A stretch of DNA of 64,000 nucleotides from assembly GCA_013297865.1 (NCBI GenBank), contig JAAFIP010000002.1:248001-312000 (forward strand), in the 5' to 3' direction. The DNA comes from Polaromonas sp. (GTDB taxonomy: Bacteria; Pseudomonadota; Gammaproteobacteria; Burkholderiales; Burkholderiaceae_C). Below the pieces are notes generated by a model, which searched no databases, had not been told where the DNA came from, and saw nothing but the letters and a program-made list of their open reading frames with translations. The position numbers and the translations under genes are program-made. Of this stretch, positions 24,679-32,384 are shown one piece after another; within the stretch, counting starts at the first letter, position 1; every line of letters starts with the position of its first letter.

Positions 24679-26595
24679 CTAAGTATTTTGCTCGGGGCTG
24701 TATTCGACCACATATTGTCTCAATTGGGTTTGCACGTCGGCCGTGGAGGCCGAGGCAGAAAGCCCCAGTAGCCTAGTGATTTGTGCAGAGAGCTCTGGCC
24801 ACAAGGTGTAATGTTCTTGGGCGCGCCAGATCTTTGGATGGCTGGTCTTTTGCGGATTGGTGCCAATCAACAGTTCTTCATAGAGTTTTTCACCTGGCCG
24901 CAAGCCGGTAATTTCTATCTTTATGTCCCCTTCGGGATGGACTGTATCCCGAACTGTCATGCCGGAGAGCTTGATCATCATATGTGCGAGATCTATGATT
25001 TTGACAGGCTCTCCCATATCCAACACAAATACCTCTGCAGATTCAGATCGTGCTGTCGTTATGGCGCTGGCCTGAATCACTAGCTGAGCTGCTTCAGGTA
25101 TGGTCATGAAGTAGCGTGTCACGTCCATGTGGGTTACAGAAACGGGCCCACCATGCTGTATTTGCTGCCTGAACTTAGGAACCACTGAGCCAGAAGAACC
25201 TAAGACATTGCCAAAGCGGACCATGCACAATTTGGTGGTTTTTCCTTGTGCAATAGCCTCATGTGCCAATGCCTGCAGAATCATCTCAGCCAAACGCTTG
25301 GTTGCCCCCATCACATTGGTCGGACGTACTGCCTTGTCGGTGCTGATCAGCACCATCGTCGGCACATTGCATGCAATGGCGGTCTGGGCCACATTGAGCG
25401 TACCCAGTACATTGTTTTGAATGCCTGCGACTGGGTTGCTTTCAACCAGAGGCACATGTTTGTAGGCGGCAGCGTGGTAAATGGTATCTGGTCGCCAGGC
25501 GGCAATGATTTCATGCACGCGAGCCTTGTCTTGCACCGAGGCCAATAGGGGCACCAGGTGGATGGGCGGCCCCGGCATCTTTGCTGCCAGGCTTTGCAAG
25601 TCTTCCAGTATGGTGTACAGGGCAAACTCGCTGAGTTCAACAAGTACGAGGGTGGTGGGTTGAATTTTTAAGATTTGACGGCTGAGTTCGCTGCCTATGG
25701 AGCCACCTGCACCCGTGACCAAAACCACTTTTCCCAGAATATTCTTGCGCATGAGTTCCGGATCGGGCTCCACCGCGTCCCGGCCCAGCAGGTCTTCAAT
25801 GTCCAGCTCGCGCAGATCGCTTGCCTGTATGCGCCCATGGGCCAGGTCGGAGAGTGTGGGCAGGGTGCGCACGGCAACTCTGACAGCGCTCATGGCTTTC
25901 AATATCTCATTGCGGCGCTGGCGTGTGATGGATGGCAGAGCCAGCAGTACATCACGCACTTGCAAGCGTTCAACCACTTTGGCCAGATCATGGGGGTTGT
26001 ATACGTCGATGCCTTTGAGCTGCCCACGATGCAAGCTGGGGTTATCGTCCAGAAAACCGACGACACGCAAGTCTTCACTTCGGGACAAAGAAGACGCCAG
26101 GGCCAGACCTGAGTCGCCAGCGCCATAAATCAGCACATTGCCTGCGGTGGCGGAGCGTAATTGGGCCACATAAGGCTCGCCCAAAAGATGGCGCGCAATC
26201 AAACGCACTGCGCCCACAGTCAGCAGCAGTAATGCAGGCTGTAGCAGACCGATGGTTCGGGGCACATCTGCAAAACCGATGGCTGTAAAAATAGCGCTGA
26301 ACATCAGGGCGTAGATGCCTACGGCTCTGGCAACGGCCTCCAATGCTTCGCGCCCTGCAAAGCGAAAGATGGCACGGTAGAGACCGAAAACCACAAACAA
26401 AGGTATGGCCAGCAGCGGCGCAGCTGTGACGGCCAGCCATTGGTTGCCCTGGATAGTGACCCAGGTTTCATATCGCAGGCACAGGGCCAACCAAACGGTC
26501 AATACACACAGGCAAACGTCTACACACAGCGCCAGCAGGCGTTTGGCCGTGCGTGGCAGCGCCAGCATGGTGTGTGTGAAAGAGGGACGTAGCAT
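24679..26595 (-). CDS. membrane-bound nucleoside-diphosphate-sugar 4,6-dehydratase, CapD/WbpM-like
   Basis: The 638-residue protein has four N-terminal membrane helices (about 15-130), a first CoA-binding/Rossmann-like domain (GAGDSGLAL) and a second SDR domain (VTGAGGSIGSELSRQIL). ISTDKAVRPTNVMGATKR contains the active-site Met-x3-Lys in place of Tyr-x3-Lys, characteristic of the large WbpM-like UDP-GlcNAc 4,6-dehydratases. It would make the 4-keto-6-deoxy intermediate reduced by the WbpV-like enzyme at 17.3 kb, so the two together suggest a QuiNAc or FucNAc residue. It lies 15 bp downstream of the initiating sugar transferase on the same strand. Confidence 0.92.
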   Translation of the reverse strand: MLRPSFTHTMLALPRTAKRLLALCVDVCLCVLTVWLALCLRYETWVTIQGNQWLAVTAAPLLAIPLFVVFGLYRAIFRFAGREALEAVARAVGIYALMFSAIFTAIGFADVPRTIGLLQPALLLLTVGAVRLIARHLLGEPYVAQLRSATAGNVLIYGAGDSGLALASSLSRSEDLRVVGFLDDNPSLHRGQLKGIDVYNPHDLAKVVERLQVRDVLLALPSITRQRRNEILKAMSAVRVAVRTLPTLSDLAHGRIQASDLRELDIEDLLGRDAVEPDPELMRKNILGKVVLVTGAGGSIGSELSRQILKIQPTTLVLVELSEFALYTILEDLQSLAAKMPGPPIHLVPLLASVQDKARVHEIIAAWRPDTIYHAAAYKHVPLVESNPVAGIQNNVLGTLNVAQTAIACNVPTMVLISTDKAVRPTNVMGATKRLAEMILQALAHEAIAQGKTTKLCMVRFGNVLGSSGSVVPKFRQQIQHGGPVSVTHMDVTRYFMTIPEAAQLVIQASAITTARSESAEVFVLDMGEPVKIIDLAHMMIKLSGMTVRDTVHPEGDIKIEITGLRPGEKLYEELLIGTNPQKTSHPKIWRAQEHYTLWPELSAQITRLLGLSASASTADVQTQLRQYVVEYSPEQNT

Positions 26596-26610
26596 GGTGT
26601 AGGTTTGAGT

Positions 26611-27171
26611 TTAATGCGCGATACCTTCGCGTCTCCAGACTTGGGTAAACGTTCTCCACAAAATATGCATGTCAAGCCTGAGCGATTGGCGATGCACATA
26701 CTCCTCATCAAAACGTACTTTGTCGGCGATGGACAATTCATCACGGCCATTGATCTGCGCCCAACCAGTCAACCCTGGTACCAGTGCATCTACACCGCGC
26801 TCGGTGCGCAGTGCAATCAGATCGTCCTGGTTGAACAGCGCCGGCCGTGGGCCTACAAAGCTCATATGGCCCGTGAGAATGCTCCAAAGCTGCGGCACTT
26901 CGTCCAGACTGGTTTTGCGCAGAAAGGGGCCTATGGGGGTGAGGTATTGATCAGGGTTGGTCAGCAAATGCGTGGCTACCGCTGGGGTATCGGTGCGCAT
27001 ACTACGAAACTTGGGCATATTGAAGAGGCGGTTGTGTTGCCCCACACGTTCAGACCAGTAAAGTACCGGCCCGCGGGAGCTGAGTTTGATGGCGATGGCA
27101 ATGAGGCATAGCGGCAAGGCCAGCAAAGCCAGCAAGGTGAACGCCATACCGAAGTCAAACAGTCTTTTCAC
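26611..27171 (-). CDS. initiating polyprenyl-phosphate sugar transferase (PglC/WcaJ C-domain type)
   Basis: The protein of about 186 residues is a monotopic phosphoglycosyl transferase. One N-terminal hydrophobic hairpin ([20 protein letters not shown]) is followed by [16 protein letters not shown], the catalytic Asp-Glu in [10 protein letters not shown], and FVGPRPA with [11 protein letters not shown]. It transfers a sugar phosphate to undecaprenyl phosphate to start the repeat unit. The start is uncertain: GTG at 27171 gives the family-typical MKRLFDF, and GTG at 27186 adds five residues within an interspersed element. It is coupled to the dehydratase gene. Confidence 0.9.
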   Translation of the reverse strand: MKRLFDFGMAFTLLALLALPLCLIAIAIKLSSRGPVLYWSERVGQHNRLFNMPKFRSMRTDTPAVATHLLTNPDQYLTPIGPFLRKTSLDEVPQLWSILTGHMSFVGPRPALFNQDDLIALRTERGVDALVPGLTGWAQINGRDELSIADKVRFDEEYVHRQSLRLDMHILWRTFTQVWRREGIAH

Positions 27172-27180
27172 ATTAAATAA

Positions 27181-27229
27181 GGCCACAGACCAATGAAATA
27201 TCGCGGGAACAGCTACTAAATATATAGCA
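27181..27229 (+). repeat. AGCTGCTCCC element, copy 6 (gene edge)
   Basis: GACCAATGAAATATCGCGGG then AACAGCTACTAAATATATAG. The variable codon is TGA, a stop. It abuts the 5' end of the sugar transferase gene and may include an alternative GTG start. Confidence 0.85.
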
Positions 27230-27259
27230 AATGCAACTCAATAAGCAACCTGTATCGCA

Positions 27260-27871
27260 CTATACCAAACCGAATTTTTCCAGCATATCGCTGACCAGTT
27301 CGAGGCGTATGACCGGATTGTCCAGTTCGAGCATTCTTTGCTTGATGGGCAAGGGGATGGGTAGCAGCTCGCACCAACGATTGGCTATCCAGCCACAGTC
27401 ATTCCATGCTTCGGCGCTAGCCTCCAGCTGCGAGCTGCCTACCTGCGGCGGCAGACTGCTTATCACCTTGCGCAGGATCGCTGCACAGGACTCCAGCTCA
27501 GGAGGTAATTGCACCGACATGTCGGGTTCGAGATGTTCTACGTCGGCCACCCACAGCCCATGTTTAAGCCGCTCTCTGCGCGTAATGCGGTAGCGCTGAG
27601 CGCCCACGCACTGCACAACTTTGAGACCCGGTTGGGGTGAGGCGTGGTGGGTGATATTCGCCAGGGTGCCCACATTGGCAAAAGCTTCCTGTCCTTGCGG
27701 CACTTGCACTTCAGCGCCTTCTGTCAGCGCGATAACCCCAAAAGGCGCGCCAGCCTGAATGCATTTGCTGATCATGTCAAGGTAGCGCACCTCAAAAATG
27801 CGCAAGGGCAGCGCACCTTGTGGAAAAAGCACGGTGCCCAGCGGAAACAGTGGCAGTGAGTTGAGAACCAC
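27260..27871 (-). CDS. LON substrate-binding (N-terminal) domain protein
   Basis: The 203-residue protein is a stand-alone LON N-domain: LPLFPLGTVLFPQGALPLRIFEVRYLDM is the diagnostic start, with GVIALTEGAEV following. It lacks the AAA+ and protease domains of Lon. Its function is not established; related proteins are proposed to bind unfolded substrates. It lies between accD and the polysaccharide genes, on the accD strand with a 29 bp gap. In many Burkholderiales folC follows accD, so the order here is altered. Confidence 0.9.
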   Translation of the reverse strand: MVLNSLPLFPLGTVLFPQGALPLRIFEVRYLDMISKCIQAGAPFGVIALTEGAEVQVPQGQEAFANVGTLANITHHASPQPGLKVVQCVGAQRYRITRRERLKHGLWVADVEHLEPDMSVQLPPELESCAAILRKVISSLPPQVGSSQLEASAEAWNDCGWIANRWCELLPIPLPIKQRMLELDNPVIRLELVSDMLEKFGLV

Positions 27872-27900
27872 AATAGAAAGATTTTGCTGCAGATGATGGA

Positions 27901-28773
27901 TCAGGCCACAGCGTCAGCAGGCTGGCGCAACAGCATGGCCAAGCTGGACGAGAGCTTATGGCGCAACTCCCTGCGGTCACAGATGAAATCTACGGCGCCT
28001 TTTTGCAGCAGAAACTCGGCACGTTGGAAGCCTTCGGGCAGTTTCTCGCGCACGGTACTTTCGATGACCCGCGGGCCTGCGAAGCCTATCAAAGCCTTGG
28101 GTTCTGCAATGACGATATCGCCGACAAACGCAAAACCTGCGCTGACTCCGCCCATAGTAGGGTCGGTCAGCACACTGATGTAAGGCAGACCCTTCTTGGC
28201 CAGGCGTGTCAATGCCGCATTCGTCTTGGCCATTTGCATCAGGGACAGCAGGCCCTCCTGCATGCGAGCGCCGCCAGTGGCAGTGAAGCAGATAAAAGGG
28301 ACTTTTTGCGCCATCGCCGCTTCGACGCCGCGCACGAAACGCTCGCCCACGACCGAGCCCATGGAGCCGCCCATGAAATCAAACTCAAAACAGGCCACCA
28401 CCACTTCAATGCTATGGATAGCCCCACCCATGACGATCAGGGCATCGGTCTCCCCCGTGTTCTCCAAGGCTTCCTTCAAACGTTCTGGATATTTGCGGCT
28501 GTCTTTGAATTTGAGTGCATCCACAGGAATGACTTCCTGGCCAATTTCATAGCGGCCTTCTGCATCGAGCAGTCCGTTCAGGCGAGCCCGTGCACCAATG
28601 CGATGGTGGTGGCTGCATTTGGGACAGACGTTGAGGTTTTGCTCCAGGTCCGTTTTGTACAGCACGGTGTCACAGCTGGGGCATTTGATCCACAAGCCTT
28701 CCGGCACCTGCCTGCGCTCGGTAGGGTCGGTGGGTTCAATTTTGGAAGGCAGGAGTTTTTCTAACCAAGACAT
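27901..28773 (-). CDS. accD: acetyl-CoA carboxylase carboxyltransferase subunit beta
   Basis: The 290-residue subunit starts at [12 protein letters not shown]. The N-terminal four-Cys zinc finger is visible (CPSCDTVLY...CPKC), then the crotonase-like core with [18 protein letters not shown] and [15 protein letters not shown]. With AccA it moves the carboxyl from biotin to acetyl-CoA, the first step of fatty acid synthesis. It lies 16 bp after trpA, in the common betaproteobacterial trpFBA-accD arrangement, so it is probably co-transcribed with the trp genes. Confidence 0.97.
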   Translation of the reverse strand: MSWLEKLLPSKIEPTDPTERRQVPEGLWIKCPSCDTVLYKTDLEQNLNVCPKCSHHHRIGARARLNGLLDAEGRYEIGQEVIPVDALKFKDSRKYPERLKEALENTGETDALIVMGGAIHSIEVVVACFEFDFMGGSMGSVVGERFVRGVEAAMAQKVPFICFTATGGARMQEGLLSLMQMAKTNAALTRLAKKGLPYISVLTDPTMGGVSAGFAFVGDIVIAEPKALIGFAGPRVIESTVREKLPEGFQRAEFLLQKGAVDFICDRRELRHKLSSSLAMLLRQPADAVA

Positions 28774-28789
28774 AGCGTTTCCTTTGGAA

Positions 28790-29599
28790 TCAAGAGTCCA
28801 GCGCAGCACGGATGCCACGTAAAAAGTCAGCAGCTACAGCGCACACTTTTTCGTGCGGCTGGTCTTCGATCAACTGGATGAGTCTACTGCCAATCACTAC
28901 CGCGTCGCTGACCGCGCCGATGGCTTTGGCGGTGGCAGCGTCCCGGATGCCGAAACCCACACCCACAGGGATTTTGACATGCTGTTTGATGCGCGGAATG
29001 GCCAAGGCCACGGCGCTGGCATCCAAAGCCCCTGAACCTGTGACCCCCTTGAGCGAGACATAGTAGACATAACCGCTGGCCAGACGCCCCACCAAAGCCA
29101 TGCGCTCCGGTGTAGACGTAGGTGCCAGCAGGAAGATCAGATCCATCTTGTGGGCACGCAGCTTGGCAGCGAAATCCTCGCACTCCTCGGGCGGATAGTC
29201 CACCACCAGCACGCCGTCCACCCCTGCGGCTGAGGCATCGCGCACGAAGGCATCTGCCCCGTGTTTGAGGTCATAGCGCTCGATCGGATTGGCATAGCCC
29301 ATCAGTACGATGGGCGTGGTGCTGTCTTTGCTGCGGAAATTTCTGACCATCTCCAACACCTGGCTGGTGCCAATCCCCAAACCAAGGGCTTTTTCGCCAG
29401 CCTTCTGGATCACCGGGCCATCGGCCATCGGGTCACTGAAAGGAACGCCCAGTTCGATAATGTCCGCACCCGCGCCCACCATGGCATGCATCAGTTCAGG
29501 TGTGATGTTGGCGTAGGGAAAGCCGGCCGTCACATACGGGATCAAAGCCTTGCGGCCTTGGGATTGAAGGGCTTCCAGGGTAGTTTGGATGCGGCTCAT
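28790..29599 (-). CDS. trpA: tryptophan synthase alpha subunit
   Basis: TrpA cleaves indole-3-glycerol phosphate to indole, which is channelled to TrpB. The 269-residue subunit starts at [11 protein letters not shown]. Motifs include [11 protein letters not shown], the catalytic Glu in [16 protein letters not shown], Asp in VVDYPPEE, and VGFGIRDA in the phosphate site. The start overlaps the trpB stop by 4 bp. The longer upstream frame is a shadow within trpB. Confidence 0.97.
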   Translation of the reverse strand: MSRIQTTLEALQSQGRKALIPYVTAGFPYANITPELMHAMVGAGADIIELGVPFSDPMADGPVIQKAGEKALGLGIGTSQVLEMVRNFRSKDSTTPIVLMGYANPIERYDLKHGADAFVRDASAAGVDGVLVVDYPPEECEDFAAKLRAHKMDLIFLLAPTSTPERMALVGRLASGYVYYVSLKGVTGSGALDASAVALAIPRIKQHVKIPVGVGFGIRDAATAKAIGAVSDAVVIGSRLIQLIEDQPHEKVCAVAADFLRGIRAALDS

Positions 29600-30864
29600 T
29601 TGACCACCTTGATGGTTTGCTCTGCACCTTTGACCGACTGACCCCGACACGATGGTCTGCAGTAGAAGTCTGCATTGCTCAAATCCGCCACGGTGCCGAT
29701 GTCCTTGTCCCCACGGCCCGAGAGATTCACCAAAATGCTTTGATCGCTGCGCATGGTTTTGGCCATCTTCATGGCGTGCGCCACCGCATGGCTGGACTCG
29801 AGCGCGGGAATGATGCCTTCGGTGCGACAGACATAGTGGAACGCATCCAGCGCTTCTGTGTCCGTGATGCCGACATATTCTGCTCGGCCAATATCGTGCA
29901 GCCATGCATGCTCTGGTCCCACACCCGGATAGTCAAGGCCCGCGCTGATGGAGTGGGTTTCAGTGATCTGGCCGTTGTCGTCTTGCAGCAGATAGGTGCG
30001 GTTGCCATGCAGCACGCCGGGGCTGCCGCGCGTGATGGACGCGCTGTGCTTACCGCTGTCCAGACCTTCGCCAGCGGCTTCCACGCCGATCAAACGGGTT
30101 TTTTCATGCGCGATGTAGGGGTAGAAAATGCCCATGGCATTGCTGCCACCGCCCACGCAGGCCACCACAGCATCGGGCTGCCTGTCGGCGCCCAGATACG
30201 AAGGCATTTGGGTCAGGCATTCTTCGCCAATCACGCTTTGAAAATCGCGCACCATCATAGGATAGGGATGTGGTCCTGCTACGGTGCCGATGATGTAGAA
30301 AGTGTTGTCCACATTGGCCACCCAGTCGCGCATGGCTTCATTCAGTGCGTCTTTGAGTGTTCTGCTGCCCGATTCCACCGGCACGACGGTCGCACCCAGC
30401 AGCTTCATGCGGTACACGTTGGGGCTTTGGCGGGCTACATCTACACTGCCCATGTACACCACACACTCCAGACCGTAGCGCGCACAGATGGTGGCGGTGG
30501 CCACGCCGTGCTGGCCCGCGCCTGTTTCGGCAATCACGCGGGGTTTGCCCATGCGTTTGGCCAAAAGGGCCTGGCCAATGGTGTTGTTGATTTTGTGGGC
30601 GCCCGTGTGATTGAGGTCTTCGCGTTTGAAGTAAATCTGCGCGCCGCCCATCTCGCGGCTGGTGCGGGCCGCGTGGTAGATCGGGGAGGGGCGGCCTACA
30701 AAGTGGGCCAACTCATACTTGAATTCACGGATGAATTCGGGGTCTTTTTGGTAATGTGCGTAGGCTTCGCGCAGCTCATTGATGGCATGCGTCAGGGTTT
30801 CGGAGACAAAGCTGCCGCCGTATTTGCCAAAGTGGCCACGGGTATCGGGTTGTGTGTAATTCAT
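29596..30864 (-). CDS. trpB: tryptophan synthase beta subunit
   Basis: This PLP enzyme condenses indole and serine. The 422-residue subunit has the PLP Lys in [29 protein letters not shown], the glycine-rich phosphate loop [12 protein letters not shown] and [13 protein letters not shown]-terminal tail of about 20 residues (after [10 protein letters not shown]) is slightly longer than usual and ends in the coupling overlap with trpA. It is second in the trpF-trpB-trpA-accD run, 50 bp downstream of trpF. Confidence 0.97.
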   Translation of the reverse strand: MNYTQPDTRGHFGKYGGSFVSETLTHAINELREAYAHYQKDPEFIREFKYELAHFVGRPSPIYHAARTSREMGGAQIYFKREDLNHTGAHKINNTIGQALLAKRMGKPRVIAETGAGQHGVATATICARYGLECVVYMGSVDVARQSPNVYRMKLLGATVVPVESGSRTLKDALNEAMRDWVANVDNTFYIIGTVAGPHPYPMMVRDFQSVIGEECLTQMPSYLGADRQPDAVVACVGGGSNAMGIFYPYIAHEKTRLIGVEAAGEGLDSGKHSASITRGSPGVLHGNRTYLLQDDNGQITETHSISAGLDYPGVGPEHAWLHDIGRAEYVGITDTEALDAFHYVCRTEGIIPALESSHAVAHAMKMAKTMRSDQSILVNLSGRGDKDIGTVADLSNADFYCRPSCRGQSVKGAEQTIKVVK

Positions 30865-30914
30865 GGTGTGTCAATAAGGGCCAGCCATAGTTTGGATGGT
30901 TGGGCCCTGCGAAA

Positions 30915-31586
30915 TTAGGGGTTGGCAAGTAGTTCATCTGCGCGTCGGACTGCTGCGATGAACTGGATGATCTTGTCGGGGTCCTTGATGCCTTTGGCAG
31001 TCTCCACCCCCGAGCTCACGTCAACGGCCCAGGGCCGCACTTGCACCATGCCATCGATCACGTTTGCAGGCGTCAATCCACCAGACAAAACGAGGCGAGA
31101 GCTTGCGTTTAGTTGAGGATGTGACCAATTGATTGCGTTCCAGTTAAATGTTTTGCCACTGCCGCCAAACCCCTCTGTATGGGCGTCTACCAATATGGCT
31201 TGGGCGTCAGCAAAGTCCTGACTGAATTTTACCAAGTCAAAGCCCTCAGCACCATCCAGGGGTATACGGGCTGCGCGCAAGTATGGCAGTCCCGCCTGCT
31301 GGCAATCCCGAGGTGTTTCATCCCCATGAAATTGGCATACAGCCCTTTGGTTAATCGCGTGGGCAGCTATGATATTTGTAGTGCTTTCATTCACGAAAAG
31401 CAGCACCGGTGTTACAAATGCGGGCAGGCGGCGCGACAGCTGGGCTGCGCGTTCAGCGCTGACATAGCGCGCACTGGGCGGATACAGCACAAAACCGATG
31501 GCGTCAGCTCCCGCCCGGACGGCTGCGTCAACGTCCTGTTCGCGTGTCAGGCCGCAGATCTTGATTCGGGTTCGGTGCTTGTTCAT
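30915..31586 (-). CDS. trpF: phosphoribosylanthranilate isomerase
   Basis: TrpF isomerises phosphoribosylanthranilate in tryptophan synthesis. The TIM-barrel protein of about 223 residues has the catalytic Cys in IKICGLTREQD, and Asp in ILVDAHTEGFGGSGKTF, with LVLSGGLTPANV and AVDVSSGVE at the phosphate site. The ATG at 31586 overlaps the end of truA by 4 bp, so truA, trpF and the following genes are one transcription unit. Confidence 0.96.
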   Translation of the reverse strand: MNKHRTRIKICGLTREQDVDAAVRAGADAIGFVLYPPSARYVSAERAAQLSRRLPAFVTPVLLFVNESTTNIIAAHAINQRAVCQFHGDETPRDCQQAGLPYLRAARIPLDGAEGFDLVKFSQDFADAQAILVDAHTEGFGGSGKTFNWNAINWSHPQLNASSRLVLSGGLTPANVIDGMVQVRPWAVDVSSGVETAKGIKDPDKIIQFIAAVRRADELLANP

Positions 31587-32380
31587 GGCAGCCAATCATA
31601 CGCTGGCGTCCGTTCGGGCAAGCCCCAGTGGGCTTCATAGACAGGCCCCAGAAAATACAGACCGTCAGGTGAAAAAGTGGGCGCGGCTTCCTTGCGACTG
31701 CGTGCTGCCAGCACCTGCTGCATCCACTGTGGGGGGTATTTCTCCTGACCCACAGCGATCAGGCAACCCATGATGTTGCGGATCATGTGGTGCAAAAATG
31801 CATTGGCTTCAAACTCAAAGCGCCAGTACGGGCCATGCTGGCTGATGTGTATGTCACGCATCGTCTTGACGGGGCTCAAGGCCTGGCATTGTGCGGCCCG
31901 AAACGAGGAAAAATCGTTCTCCCCCAGCAAATACTGCGCAGCCTGGAGCATGGGCGCAAGCGACAGCGGGTGGTGTACCCAGCCCACACGGCCCGCCTCC
32001 AGGCTGGGGCGCACCGCTGACTGCAGCAGCACATAGGCATAGCGGCGCGCCATGGCACTGCCCCGGCTGTGAAACTGCGCTGGCACCTCTTTGGCCCATT
32101 GCACGGCGATATCCTGGGGCAGGTAGCTGTTGGGGCCGCGCACCCAGGAGGACTCTTCGCGCTGCAGTGGGGTGTCAAAGTGCACCACCTGCATGGCGCC
32201 GTGCACGCCTGTATCGGTGCGGCCTGCGCACAGCGTCACCACGCGCTCCCCTTTGCGCAAACCACAAAAAGCCGCTAATGCGGCTTCAAGTTTGTCCTGG
32301 ATGGTGTTACCTTCAGGTTGACTTTGCCAGCCAAGATAGCCTTGGCCTGAATAGCTCAGTCCCAGTGCGATACGTGGCAC
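31583..32380 (-). CDS. truA: tRNA pseudouridine(38-40) synthase
   Basis: TruA makes pseudouridine at positions 38-40 of the tRNA anticodon stem. The 265-residue protein has the catalytic Asp in CAGRTDTGVHG, the N-terminal RIALGLSYSGQGYLGWQSQ, and FLHHMIRNIMG. It lies 4 bp after fimV and overlaps trpF, in the conserved order asd-fimV-truA-trpF. Confidence 0.97.
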   Translation of the reverse strand: MPRIALGLSYSGQGYLGWQSQPEGNTIQDKLEAALAAFCGLRKGERVVTLCAGRTDTGVHGAMQVVHFDTPLQREESSWVRGPNSYLPQDIAVQWAKEVPAQFHSRGSAMARRYAYVLLQSAVRPSLEAGRVGWVHHPLSLAPMLQAAQYLLGENDFSSFRAAQCQALSPVKTMRDIHISQHGPYWRFEFEANAFLHHMIRNIMGCLIAVGQEKYPPQWMQQVLAARSRKEAAPTFSPDGLYFLGPVYEAHWGLPERTPAYDWLP

Positions 32381-32384
32381 TGCA

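Noticed and set aside
29617-30918. 433-residue plus-strand frame across trpB
   Set aside because: Shadow of trpB, with no domain and a composition typical of antisense GC-rich DNA.
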